From DASSFZ01 sp035283185 (lineage in GTDB: Bacteria; Chloroflexota; Anaerolineae; Fen-1058): a stretch of 64,000 nucleotides of DNA. The position numbers and the translations under genes are program-made. The stretch lies in assembly GCA_035283185.1 (NCBI GenBank), contig DATEUJ010000200.1:10190-74189 (forward strand), read 5' to 3'. Shown here piece after piece: positions 44,093 through 53,516 of the stretch (positions within the stretch are counted from its first letter, which is position 1; every line of letters starts with the position of its first letter). The notes beneath the pieces are model-generated. The model ran no database searches, was not told the DNA's origin, and was given only the letters and a program-made list of their open reading frames with translations.

Positions 44093-44946
44093 TCGATCAA
44101 CCGGCGCAAATCCACGAAGCGCGTGGCGACCAGGACGAGCGCCATCGTCACGACGAGCATGATCATCGACAGCGCCGAGCCGAGCGGCCAGTTGGCCGCT
44201 TTGCTAAAGAAGTCCTGGATGATATTGCCGTACATGCTGCCCTGGCTGCCGCCGACGAGAAGCGGCGTGACGTACTCGCCGACCGTCGGGATGAACACCA
44301 GGAAGAAAGCCGCCAGCACGCCCGGCAGGCTGAGCGGAAACGTCACGCGCCAGAAGCGGCGGGCGGGCGCCGCGCCCAGGTCGGCGGCAGCCTCGAACAG
44401 CGCCGGATCGATGCGCTGCAGCGCGGCCAGGATCGGCAGCGCGGCGAACGGAATCCACACGTAGATTAGCGTAATGACCACGGCCGTGCGATTGTAGAGG
44501 AGCGCGGGCAGCGGCTCGTCGATCAGGCCGGCATATATCAGAAAGGAATTGATCACGCCGTTCGAGCCGAGCATGATCTTCCACGCCATCACGCGCAGCA
44601 GATAACTCGTCCAGAACGGCACGAGCAGCAAGATGAGGTAGAAGCCGGCTCGCACGCCGACGCGAAACGCGAGGAAGTAGGCGACGGGATAGGCCAGGAC
44701 GGTCGCGATCACCGCGACGATTAACGCCATGAGCACCGAAATCGCCAACAGCCGCCAGTACGTGCCCGCCTCGAACAGGTCGGCGTACTGCTTGAGCGTC
44801 GGCGTCCAACCTTCCAGGAAATTGCCGCTCATATCGGCGCGCAGGCTGAAGGCGGCCATCAACGCCAGCGGGGCGAGGAAGAACACGCCCAGCCAGAAAA
44901 GCGGCGGCAGGTATAAAGCCCAGAACGTGGCGCGGCGATCGAGCAT
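44089..44946 (-). CDS. potB: PotB-like ABC transporter permease
   Basis: The 285-residue protein has about six helices (LPPLFWLGVFFLAPLALMAA at the N-terminus) and the EAA loop EAAADLGAAPARRFWRVTFP near 205-224. It pairs with the PotC-like permease, whose start overlaps its stop. Upstream on the same strand is the lipoprotein binding protein at 45019, separated by a GC-rich hairpin at 44954-45015 that may lower read-through from the abundant binding-protein message to the permeases. Confidence 0.88.
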   Translation of the reverse strand: MLDRRATFWALYLPPLFWLGVFFLAPLALMAAFSLRADMSGNFLEGWTPTLKQYADLFEAGTYWRLLAISVLMALIVAVIATVLAYPVAYFLAFRVGVRAGFYLILLLVPFWTSYLLRVMAWKIMLGSNGVINSFLIYAGLIDEPLPALLYNRTAVVITLIYVWIPFAALPILAALQRIDPALFEAAADLGAAPARRFWRVTFPLSLPGVLAAFFLVFIPTVGEYVTPLLVGGSQGSMYGNIIQDFFSKAANWPLGSALSMIMLVVTMALVLVATRFVDLRRLIE

Positions 44947-44953
44947 CCCTCAC

Positions 44954-45015
44954 CCCGACCCCCACCCCGCACCCCTCCCCTGTCGCCTTTGCGGCGGGGG
45001 AGGGGCCGGGGGTGG
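44954..45015. repeat. GC-rich hairpin between binding-protein and permease genes
   Basis: CCCCTCCCC and the inverse GGGGAGGGG enclose GTCGCC-TTT-GCGGCG, giving a long C/G stem. A related hairpin lies at 60714-60761. Both sit in gaps between co-directional minus-strand genes, fitting a dispersed repeat or mRNA-processing element. Confidence 0.5.
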
Positions 45016-45018
45016 AGG

Positions 45019-46188
45019 CTACGGTGCTGCCTTCACCTCGGCCCACATCTTCGTCCATGCGTCGCGCTGCTCGGCGGTGAGATTGGGCGTGAAGTTCGTC
45101 TTCTGCAAAATGTTCGGATCGTCGATCGAGAACGCTTCTTTGAGCGTCTCGTCGGTGATGCCGTTCATCACGTCCTGGTTCGCGTGCCCGTAGTAGTAAA
45201 TGTTGACCACGTTGTTGCCGGTGGCTTCGGCGAGCTTGGCGTCGAGGAACTTCAGCGCCAGGTCGTAGTTGGGCGAGTCTTTGCGGATGCCGTACACGCC
45301 GACCCAGGAGTTGCGGCCTTCTTTCGGATCGGCGTAGGCGACCGGCACACCCTGTCCCAGCAGCGTGGCATACGATCCCTGCCAGGCGTAGCCCAGCCAC
45401 ACATCCCCGCTCGCCATGCCCTCATCCAGCTCCGGCTGGCCGGCCCAGTAGAACAGGTTCAAGTCGCGCTGCGCGATCCATTCGTCTTTGATCTGGGCAA
45501 GCTGCTCGTCCGTGATCTGCGTCTCGTCCCAGCCGTGAATGTAAGACGACACGGTCACCGCGCCGGGGCCGTCGTCCCACATCGAGATGTGCCCTTCGTA
45601 CTTCGGGTCCATCAGTGCGGCCCACGAGTCCACGCCTTCGGGGATCTGGTCGGTGCGGTAGAGGACGGAACTGAAGCCCCAGTCCCACGGAATGAAATAC
45701 TGCTTGCCGTCGATCTGGCCGATCTTCTTGAAATCCTCCGGCACCTTGTCCCAGTTGGTCAGCTTGCTCGTGTCGATCTCCTCGACCAGCCCCTCGTCGA
45801 CGTAGAACTGGAGCCAGCCGGTATAGGGATGGAAGACGTCGGCCTGGTCACCGGCGGCCATCTTGGCGTAGATGTCGGCGTCCGACGCACCGAACTCGAA
45901 GTTGACGTCGACCTCAGGATACATCTCTTGAAAGTCGGTCCAGAATTCGGGTGCGTCGTAGCCGGCCCAATCCAGGACGGTCAGGGACCCGGTCAGTTCT
46001 TCGGGCCGCATCTCGGTAGGCGACACAGTCGGCGGCGGCTGGGTGGGAGCCGGCGGCTGCGTAGGTGCCGGGGGCTGAGTCGGTGGGGGAGCAGCGGTCG
46101 TCGCCGGGCCCCCGCAGGCGGTGACGAAGAGGGTAAGAATGAGCATCAACCCGGACATCCGGGCAAGCATGCGTCGTGCGCGCTTCAT
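45019..46188 (-). CDS. potD: PotD-like lipoprotein solute-binding protein
   Basis: From ATG 46188, with AAGGAGGAG just upstream, the protein has about 389 residues. It begins MKRARRMLARMSGLMLILTL and has a lipobox LFVTACGG, then a Thr/Pro/Gln linker (PTQPPAPTQPPAP). The mature domain shows LTVLDWAGYDAPEFW and YFIPWDWGFSSVLYRTD, as in spermidine/putrescine-binding proteins. It is anchored outside the membrane and delivers ligand to the PotB/PotC-like permeases encoded downstream. True ligand (polyamine, amino acid or other) is not determined. Confidence 0.9.
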   Translation of the reverse strand: MKRARRMLARMSGLMLILTLFVTACGGPATTAAPPPTQPPAPTQPPAPTQPPPTVSPTEMRPEELTGSLTVLDWAGYDAPEFWTDFQEMYPEVDVNFEFGASDADIYAKMAAGDQADVFHPYTGWLQFYVDEGLVEEIDTSKLTNWDKVPEDFKKIGQIDGKQYFIPWDWGFSSVLYRTDQIPEGVDSWAALMDPKYEGHISMWDDGPGAVTVSSYIHGWDETQITDEQLAQIKDEWIAQRDLNLFYWAGQPELDEGMASGDVWLGYAWQGSYATLLGQGVPVAYADPKEGRNSWVGVYGIRKDSPNYDLALKFLDAKLAEATGNNVVNIYYYGHANQDVMNGITDETLKEAFSIDDPNILQKTNFTPNLTAEQRDAWTKMWAEVKAAP

Positions 46189-46882
46189 GGTAATCTCCTC
46201 CTTGGCTTGAATGATCCGGCTCATGGTGAGCCGGCATACCGATGGACGCGCTGATTCACAGAGATGTTAGCAGAACCGTTGGCGATTACCTCCTTTCCAG
46301 ACCGCCCTCAATAGCCGGGGAGCGTGACAATGTACAGCTTTACGCCCTTCGTCGCCGTCGTGCGAGTCAAGGGTCGTTCTCACCGCGGAGACGCAGAGGA
46401 CGCTGAGTTTTGCTTGGGATTTCTCCGCACTCTCGGCGTCTCGGCGGTGCATTTGAGACTTGCTAAGCAGTCTGCCACCAGGTAAAGTGAAATTAGTATA
46501 TACTGAAATTCATTTCAGTCAATTAGAAGATTTGGTGCTGGCTACCTTAGCGTGAAGCCATTAATTCGGCTGTAGCAAGTGCGGAAAACTTTGCGAATCA
46601 TGCAGTGTTTCACGGCTTAGGTAGCCACTAACATGAATATCACGGCTTGGGTATCCAGCACCGAAGATTTCATACGTCATGTTGGGCGTTGGGCTTGACT
46701 CTGGCCGGTTCCGATGTATACTCTCAGATAGATCTCGTATGAGGTTTACACTGAAGGATGTGGATAAGCCACTAAGGTGCGCGCACTGAATCTATCCCGG
46801 CCGCAGTATCGTAATCATGCCAGCAAGCGAACTACGAATAAACCGCCCTATTCCGAAACTCATGTGACAAAGGAACGAAAGA
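46189..46882. other. Intergenic region with two inverted-repeat structures
   Basis: No gene is recognised in about 690 bp. CACCGCGGAGACGC (46381-46394) and GCGTCTCGGCGGTG (46436-46449) form a 13/14 inverted repeat. GGTGCTGGCTACC (46534-46546) and GGTATCCAGCACC (46650-46662) form another, with a nearby direct repeat CACGGCTT(A/G)GGTA(G/T)CCA. The latter part looks less GC-rich, suggesting insertion-sequence debris ahead of the lone toxin. Confidence 0.5.
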
Positions 46883-47296
46883 ATGACTGTCCTGACAATG
46901 TCTAGCATTTTTGCAGAGTCGGCAGATCGTTTACCGAAAGAAGCAAAGGTCAAATTGCCCAAAGCCTATAGGCTTCTAACCGACAATCCTCGACATCCAT
47001 CATTGCAACTGAAGAAAATCGAAGGTGCTGCCCGAAAGAATATCTATGAATGCCGGCTTGACCAGTTCTGGCGAATCATCCTTCAAGAAGTGAGTGAGAT
47101 GACCTTTGACTTGATTTATGTGGGAGCGCATGACGAAGCGATTAATTATGGTGCACGACTTCGAGAGCCTGTTGCCCATTACGGCATGAGCGGAGCCATC
47201 GAAGAGCGCTTGGAGTCTTACTTGGCAGGGAATGATGAAGCGATTGAGTTTGTAACTGTGACATCCGGTGACTTAGAAAGACTGGCGAGCGGGTAA
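46883..47296 (+). CDS. RelE/ParE-type toxin homologue without a partner
   Basis: The 137-residue protein matches the RelE-like pattern: KLPKAYRLLTDNPRHPSLQL, KKIEGAARKNIYECRLDQFW, RIILQEVSEMTFDLIYVGAH. Family members are ribosome-dependent mRNA interferases or gyrase poisons. The C-terminal 45 residues (REPVAHYGMSGAIEERLESY onward) extend beyond the usual 90-100 residues. No antitoxin is seen on either side; the next gene pair has its own toxin. It could be a solitary remnant or use a distant antitoxin. A GGAACGAAAG stretch precedes the start. Confidence 0.7.
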   Translation: MTVLTMSSIFAESADRLPKEAKVKLPKAYRLLTDNPRHPSLQLKKIEGAARKNIYECRLDQFWRIILQEVSEMTFDLIYVGAHDEAINYGARLREPVAHYGMSGAIEERLESYLAGNDEAIEFVTVTSGDLERLASG

Positions 47297-47359
47297 GGCA
47301 TCTGTGCTGCTGTGCCAAGTTTGGAACCTTCGCAAAGGTCAGTGCTCTGCATCCAACGA

Positions 47360-47462
47360 AAAGAGATCCATTTGATCGTCGAAAGTGATTCACCAAGGCC
47401 ATTTGGTTTGAGGCAGTGATCGTCGAAAAGTGATCCGCTTGATCGCTGAAAACTGATCCACT
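47360..47462. mobile_element. IS21-like terminal repeat debris
   Basis: Motifs of the form GATC(G/C)(T/C)GAAAA(G/C)TGATCC recur three times in about 100 bp (near 47378, 47418 and 47442), as seen at the ends of IS21-family elements. No transposase is present. It separates the RelE-like gene from the antitoxin/PIN pair. Confidence 0.45.
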
Positions 47463-47480
47463 GTGAAGGGGAGTGGCACT

Positions 47481-47708
47481 ATGATAACCAAAGAGTTGAT
47501 TCAAGCAGAAATTGACAACATGACCGGAGACGACTTGCAAGAACTCTACAACCTGATCAAGCAATTCGTCTGGTCAAAACGACAAACGAAGAAGCCGAGC
47601 CTCATGTCGAAACTGAAGAGCATTTCGATCAAGGCGCCCGCCGATTTCGCCGTCAACCACGACCTCTACGTCGTCGGAGAAAAACGTGCCGAATCGAATC
47701 CTGGTTGA
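47481..47708 (+). CDS. DUF2281-like antitoxin of a PIN-domain toxin
   Basis: The 75-residue protein starts at ATG 47481 after AAGGGGAG. It is helical at the N-terminus (IQAEIDNMTGDDLQELYNLI) and ends with the antitoxin-like tail SLMSKLKSISIKAPADFAVN, HDLYVVGEK, which in related modules binds the PIN toxin. It overlaps the toxin gene by 23 bp. Confidence 0.75.
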   Translation: MITKELIQAEIDNMTGDDLQELYNLIKQFVWSKRQTKKPSLMSKLKSISIKAPADFAVNHDLYVVGEKRAESNPG

Positions 47709-48111
47709 CACCTTCTTCGTTATCGCGCTTATCAACCGCCGAGACCAGTATCATCGCCAAGCACGCGAACTGGCCGATAAGTTTGAAGGTCATCCCCTGC
47801 TCGTGACTGACGCCGTGCTGCTTGAAATCGGCAACGCCTTGGCACGCGGCTACAAGCAAGAAGCCACTGAGATCATTGAAGAGTTCTTGACTTCGGACGA
47901 AGTCGAAGTTGTCCACCTCTCTCCGCAGTTGTTTCAGCAAGCCTTTGCGCTATACAGGACGCATCAAGACAAAGAGTGGAGTCTCGTTGACTGTGTCTCA
48001 TTCGTGGTCATGCGTGAAGTGGGCATCAGTCACGCCCTGACGTTCGACCACCACTTCACGCAGGCTGGCTTTGAGGCTTTAATGCGTGAGACCCCCCGCA
48101 CCCCCCGATGA
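47686..48111 (+). CDS. PIN-domain (VapC-like) toxin
   Basis: The 141-residue protein has the four acidic residues of the PIN nuclease: Asp8 (ILVDTFFVIALI), Glu in LLEIGNALA (about 47), Asp in WSLVDCVSFVVM (about 104) and Asp in LTFDHHFTQAGF (about 122). VapC-like toxins cleave tRNA or rRNA. It starts at GTG 47686 within the antitoxin gene, so the pair is translationally coupled. The C-terminus (RETPRTPR) looks like low-complexity read-out. Confidence 0.85.
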   Translation: MPNRILVDTFFVIALINRRDQYHRQARELADKFEGHPLLVTDAVLLEIGNALARGYKQEATEIIEEFLTSDEVEVVHLSPQLFQQAFALYRTHQDKEWSLVDCVSFVVMREVGISHALTFDHHFTQAGFEALMRETPRTPR

Positions 48112-48187
48112 ATGGCGTTGTCAAGCGGCACATTGCGCCTACCGCGTGCAGTGAATCTGAACCACACCTCTCTTTCCAAATATCCCC

Positions 48188-49075
48188 TTAACGCACGATC
48201 TGCCTCAGCATCACCGTCGTCGATTCCCCCGTCGGCGCAAAACCGAAACGGCGATACAGCGTTTGCGAGGTGAAGTTGTTCGCCTGTGTGTTGAGCGTGA
48301 CAGGGTACGCGCCGGCCGCGAGCAGATACGTCAGCTCCTCGGCCAGCAGGCGCGCGCCGATGCCGCGCCTCTGATAATCGGGGTGCACGGCCAGGCGGAT
48401 GAGATGCCCGCGCCCCACGTACACGTCGCTGAAGGCGTGACCGACGATGCGGCCATCCAGCTCGGAGACGATGAAATGCGCCGCGTCCCCCAGGATGCGC
48501 GCGAGCGAGTCGAGCGTGTGCCACCAGATCGGATCGAAGGCGGCGCGGTCGTTGGCGAGGACGGCTGGGAGGTCGCCGGGCGTCGCCGCGCGCACCGTCA
48601 GGGCGGGCGAGCCTTGTTCCGGGATCGAGTTGTCGTCCTTGCGAAAGTGCGTCACATCGGTGAAGGGCGTGAAGCCCAGATCGGGCAGGTAATCGGTCAG
48701 CCAGTCCGGGTAAGCCAGGCAGGCGAGCGAACCTGTCCCGGCCGCGCGCAGCGGCGGGAGCGCGGCGGCAAACAGCGCGTCGAGCACGGCCCGTGTATCG
48801 TATCCGTCGGCGATGGCGGCGAGTCGCACCCAGGCGACCGGCAGTTCGTTCGCCGGCACGATGACCACGCCGGCAATGTGGTTACCGGCGACGGCCACCC
48901 ACGCGTTGCTCGACGCTTCGGCGAGCCAGTCATCGATCGACCACCAGTCGAGATGGAAATGCGTGCGCCGGGAATGCTCGGTCAGTCGAGCCAGCGCGCC
49001 GCGATCGGCGAGCGTAGCCGGACGCACGTCGAGTCGGGCGGGGGCCGGTGGGCGCCGCGCGAAGAGCCGCTGCAT
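48188..49075 (-). CDS. Double-domain GNAT acetyltransferase
   Basis: Starting at ATG 49075 the protein has 295 residues with two tandem GNAT-like halves. The C-terminal one is complete, with the acetyl-CoA loop VHPDYQRRGIGARLLAEEL (about 225-243) and NNFTSQTLYRRFGF. The N-terminal half (residues 15-150) keeps the fold pattern but no clear Q/RxxGxG loop, and is probably structural. The substrate is unknown. TTATAG lies right upstream, so the mRNA may be almost leaderless. Confidence 0.85.
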   Translation of the reverse strand: MQRLFARRPPAPARLDVRPATLADRGALARLTEHSRRTHFHLDWWSIDDWLAEASSNAWVAVAGNHIAGVVIVPANELPVAWVRLAAIADGYDTRAVLDALFAAALPPLRAAGTGSLACLAYPDWLTDYLPDLGFTPFTDVTHFRKDDNSIPEQGSPALTVRAATPGDLPAVLANDRAAFDPIWWHTLDSLARILGDAAHFIVSELDGRIVGHAFSDVYVGRGHLIRLAVHPDYQRRGIGARLLAEELTYLLAAGAYPVTLNTQANNFTSQTLYRRFGFAPTGESTTVMLRQIVR

Positions 49076-49359
49076 GGCGCGACTATAACACCCCGCCATC
49101 GTTTGCGCAATGCGAAACCGACTTGCATCTTACTTGCGAGTAATGTAAACTTACAATCATACCGGACTTCGGCAAATTGCCGGAGTGCAGCCCTTCGGCA
49201 GGCTCCCCACTCCCTTCGGTCGGGGACTTCGCAGGGCAGGCTCTTTAGGCTGCCATAACTGGCGACGCCGCAGGCTGAAGCCTGCACTCCAATCGCCAGA
49301 TATGGCCGTTGCCAAAGTTCAGAAGCATATTGGAACAGTCTGAATTCAGGAGACGTGGG
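49076..49359. other. recA upstream region with palindromic repeat
   Basis: A promoter-like pair TTGCAT (49123-49128) and TAAACT (49146-49151) has a 17-bp spacer. Between it and recA lies an inverted repeat with GGAGTGCAG (49182-49190) and CTGCACTCC (49282-49290) as outer arms and CAGGCT-GA-AGCCTG inside. No classical SOS box of the GAAC-N4-GTTC type is seen. Confidence 0.45.
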
Positions 49360-50409
<1,050 letters not shown>

Positions 50410-50891
50410 ATTCGGGTTTATTATTCGGCGCTTTATTCTTCGCCGAACAAACTGGATCGCCACAGCTACTTTCATTCATCGCAGGCGGGATGGCGATCCG
50501 TCGATGATGGCAGAGATACGGCTGGCCCTCGGATGGCCGCGGGCGTGAAGGCCGGATGCTACAGTCCCGCCTCAGGGCGGGGGTGACAGTCAGGCGATTC
50601 GCAGGCGTGAATTGCCGGCTTGCCGGCTCACTCTGGACAGGGCTGCTTGGGCTTACCTGTTGCAAGGTGAATAGATCGGCGGGCTTCCCAACCGCCGAGA
50701 CTCTCGTGCATCTCTAACCATCTGCATCGACGGATCGTGTGTCGCCTCGCGAGCTGTGGCGCGTATGCTACGGCTCGCGTGTTTTTTCAGTCAGTTCCCT
50801 GAGCCTGCCCTCGCCCGCCGTCTGCGGGGGTTCCTTGAGTTCACTGATCAGAACAGAGGAGGAACGGACGGAACTAAAGGAACTTCAGGAT
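50410..50891. other. recA-recX spacer with hairpins
   Basis: No gene. TTCGGCG/CGCCGAA (about 50425-50448) and CCCGCC/GGGCGG (about 50567-50582) hairpins occur, neither followed by a T-run. Near 50828-50890 there are GGAACT/GTTCC repeats like those upstream of the binding protein at 43203. Confidence 0.45.
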
Positions 50892-51557
50892 ATGGGCAGA
50901 GCCATTACCGCGCTCGTCGCGCAAAAGAAGAACAAGGATCGCGTCAACGTTTACCTGGACGGCAAGTTCGCCTTTGCGCTGGCGGCCATCGAGGCAGTCA
51001 AGCTCAGGCGCGGGCAGGTCCTGAGCGACGAAGACATCGCGCGGCTGCGCGCGCTGGACGACGCCGAGAAGGCCTACGACCGCGCGCTGCATTTCCTGAG
51101 CTTCCGGCCGCGCAGTGAAGCCGAGGCGCGGCGCAATCTGGACGAAGCCGGCTTCACGCGCGAAACGGTCGCCGCGGCGATCGACCGCTTGAAACGCGCC
51201 GGGCTGCTCGACGATCGCGCCTTCGCGCAATACTGGCTGGAGAACCGGGGCCAGTTCAACCCGCGCTCGTCGCGCGCGCTGAAGGCCGAGCTGCGGCGCA
51301 AGGGCATCGACCCGTCGACGATCGACGGCGCGCTGCAGGCGGCGGCGCACGACGACGACGAGGCGGCGTACCGGGCGGCGCTGCCACGGGCGCGGCGGCT
51401 CGCTCACCTGGACGCGCGGGCATTCGCGCAAAAGCTCGGCGCCTACCTGGCGCGTCGAGGCTTCGGTTACGAAGTCGCCTCGGAGGCGGTGAGGCGGGCT
51501 TGGGAAGAGGTCCGTCCGAACGCGCCGGATTCATCATTCGAAATCAGTGAGGATTAA
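50892..51557 (+). CDS. recX: RecA regulator RecX
   Basis: From ATG 50892 (MGRAITALVAQKKNKDRVNV) the 221-residue protein has the three-helix repeats of RecX, with FLSFRPRSEAEARRNLDEAG and LLDDRAFAQYWLENRGQFNP. RecX caps and limits RecA filaments. The longer frame back to 50739 is low-complexity and unlikely. It lies downstream of recA, its usual neighbour, and its TAA is 3 bp before rny, so recX and rny are probably co-translated. Confidence 0.92.
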   Translation: MGRAITALVAQKKNKDRVNVYLDGKFAFALAAIEAVKLRRGQVLSDEDIARLRALDDAEKAYDRALHFLSFRPRSEAEARRNLDEAGFTRETVAAAIDRLKRAGLLDDRAFAQYWLENRGQFNPRSSRALKAELRRKGIDPSTIDGALQAAAHDDDEAAYRAALPRARRLAHLDARAFAQKLGAYLARRGFGYEVASEAVRRAWEEVRPNAPDSSFEISED

Positions 51558-51560
51558 GAC

Positions 51561-53090
51561 ATGGAACTGGGAAGCATAGTGCTGGGAGTGATTGCCGGCC
51601 TGATCGCCGGCGCTGCTCTCGGCTACACTCTCTACCGTTATCGACATCAGCAGCAGGGGCTGCACGCTCGCGCCGAGGCGGAGCGGCTGCTGGACGAAGC
51701 GCAGACGAAGGCCAGGGAGCTGGAGCTGAAAGGCCACGACGAAGCCATCCGCACCCGCGATGAAGCGGAAAAGGAAGCGGCGCGGCGCCGGGCCGATCTG
51801 CAGCGCGAAGAAGAGCGGCTCGCGCGCAAGCGGGAACAGCTCGACGAAAAGCTGGAGAAAACTGAACAGCGCGAGCGCCGGCTCAATCAGCGCCAGAGCC
51901 AGTTGGACAAGCAGACGAACGATCTGGCCAAGCTGGAGCAGCAGCGCACGGCCGAGATGGCGCGCATCGCGCAGATGACCGTCGAGGAAGCGCACCGGGA
52001 GCTGCTGGTCGCCGTCGAGAAGACGGCGCGCGACGACATGGCGCGGGTGATCCGCCAGGTGGAGGCGGAGATCAAGGAAGAAGCCGACAGGCGCGCCCGC
52101 GAGATCGTCACGCTCGCCATCCAGCGCATTGCCGCCGAGGCCGGCGGCGACATCGCCGTCAGCGTCGTGCCCCTGCCCAACGACGAGATGAAGGGGCGCA
52201 TTATCGGCCGCAGCGGGCGCAATATCCGCGCCATCGAGAAGGCGACCGGCGTGGACATCGTCGTCGACGATACGCCGGAGGCGGTGACGCTGTCCTCATT
52301 CGATCCGGTGCGGCGCGAGGTGGCGCGCGTCACGCTGACGAATTTGATCCAGGATGGGCGCATTCACCCCGCGCGCATCGAGAAGCTCGTCGAAGACGCG
52401 CGCGCCGAAGTGGACCGCGTCATCAAGGAGGAAGGCGAGCGCGCCACCATCGAGGCCGGCGTCCCGGGGCTGCATCCTGAAGTTCAGAAGATGCTCGGCC
52501 GGCTGAAGTTCCGCACGTCTTACGGCCAGAACCAGTTGTACCACGCGATCGAGACGGCGCGGCTGGCCGGGATCATGGCCGCCGAGCTGGGCGCGGACGT
52601 GAAGATCTGCAAAGCAGGCGGCCTGCTGCACGACCTGGGCAAGGCCATGGATCACGAAGTGGAAGGCTCTCACGCCCTGATCGGCGCAGACTTCGCCAAG
52701 CGGCACGGGGTCGACCTGCGCGTCGTGAACTGCATGGCCAGCCACCATCACGAAGTGGAGGCAGAATCGCTCGAAGCCGTCATCGTCGAGGCCGCCGATG
52801 CCATCTCCGGCTCGCGCCCCGGGGCGCGGCGCGAATCGATCGAGCTTTACCTCAAGCGGGTGAAAGACCTGGAAGATATCGCCAGCTCGTTCGAGGGTGT
52901 CGCGCAGTCGTATGCCATCCAGGCCGGCCGCGAGATCCGGATCATCGTGCGGCCCGAGGATATCGACGACCTGGCGTCGCTTCAGCTCAGCAAGAATATC
53001 GCCCGGAAGATCGAGGAGACCATGCAGTACCCCGGCCAGATCAAGGTGACCGTGATCCGCGAGACACGGGCGGTGGACTACGCTAAGTGA
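51561..53090 (+). CDS. rny: Ribonuclease Y
   Basis: The 509-residue protein has an N-terminal membrane helix (IVLGVIAGLIAGAALGYTLY), a long charged coiled coil (about 35-190), a KH domain (MKGRIIGRSGRNIRAIEKAT, about 207-226) and an HD domain (GGLLHDLGKAMDHE, about 353-366; HHHEVEAES). RNase Y is a membrane-tethered endonuclease that starts mRNA decay. GAGG at the end of recX serves as its ribosome-binding site. A rho-independent terminator lies 130 bp after its stop. Confidence 0.95.
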   Translation: MELGSIVLGVIAGLIAGAALGYTLYRYRHQQQGLHARAEAERLLDEAQTKARELELKGHDEAIRTRDEAEKEAARRRADLQREEERLARKREQLDEKLEKTEQRERRLNQRQSQLDKQTNDLAKLEQQRTAEMARIAQMTVEEAHRELLVAVEKTARDDMARVIRQVEAEIKEEADRRAREIVTLAIQRIAAEAGGDIAVSVVPLPNDEMKGRIIGRSGRNIRAIEKATGVDIVVDDTPEAVTLSSFDPVRREVARVTLTNLIQDGRIHPARIEKLVEDARAEVDRVIKEEGERATIEAGVPGLHPEVQKMLGRLKFRTSYGQNQLYHAIETARLAGIMAAELGADVKICKAGGLLHDLGKAMDHEVEGSHALIGADFAKRHGVDLRVVNCMASHHHEVEAESLEAVIVEAADAISGSRPGARRESIELYLKRVKDLEDIASSFEGVAQSYAIQAGREIRIIVRPEDIDDLASLQLSKNIARKIEETMQYPGQIKVTVIRETRAVDYAK

Positions 53091-53218
53091 ACGTTGGCAC
53101 AACCTGTCACATCTGGTGATTGCACACAAGTCGCTCAAGGCCCGCGTCCCCGCGGGCGGGCTGTCCGCGAGGACGCGGACAGTGAGCAGATGTGGATAAT
53201 CACCAGGTCACATCTCCA

Positions 53219-53244
53219 GCCCGCCCACGACAGGCGGGCGTTTT
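53219..53244 (+). terminator. Rho-independent terminator after rny
   Basis: GCCCGCC (53219-53225), a 7-nt loop, GGCGGGC (53233-53239), then GTTTT. It should end the recA-recX-rny transcript. Confidence 0.65.
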
Positions 53245-53253
53245 CATCCCACT

Positions 53254-53457
53254 GTGGGAACTTCGCGCCACGCGCGCGACGACTGGCAGGTCGAGGAGGC
53301 TTACCTCGGCCTCCAGGTCATTGATGTCGAGAGCGGTCGCAAGGTGACCGGCCTCGACGGCGAGGCGAAGGCCATCGGGACAACGCTGGATGGGGCATAC
53401 CTGTTGCTGGACGACTGGGACGGGCGCGTCTGGTGGACAGAGGTGTTCGATAGGTAG
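53254..53457 (+). pseudogene. Short unrecognised coding scrap
   Basis: The 67-codon frame reads VEEAYLGLQVIDVESGRKVT and DGAYLLLDDWDGRVWWTEVF, resembling one blade of a beta-propeller or a carbohydrate-binding segment. It has no ribosome-binding site and lies right after a terminator. I treat it as a gene remnant; it may also be chance. Confidence 0.25.
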
Positions 53458-53473
53458 AACCCGGGGTTTCGCC

Positions 53474-53506
53474 AGAGACCTGGTTTCTTCGAGAAACCAG
53501 GTCTCT
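53474..53506. repeat. Perfect 15-bp-arm palindrome
   Basis: AGAGACCTGGTTTCT (53474-53488) and its exact inverse (53492-53506) enclose a 3-bp loop. It lies 10 bp downstream of the minus-strand M23 peptidase stop. It may act as a bidirectional terminator or be a dispersed repeat. Confidence 0.6.
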
Positions 53507-53516
53507 CCATGAGCGC

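Larger units (their letters stand above)
53091..53516. other. Post-rny region: terminator, gene scrap and palindrome
   Basis: It holds an inverted repeat (CTGGTGATT near 53110 and AATCACCAG near 53198), the terminator at 53219-53244, a short open frame at 53254-53457 and a perfect palindrome at 53474-53506. No complete gene is seen. Confidence 0.5.

Noticed and set aside
49123..49160. SOS box for recA
   Set aside because: TGTAA-AC-TTACA is a weak palindrome over the -10 region and does not match a LexA site I know; no lexA gene is in the window to compare.
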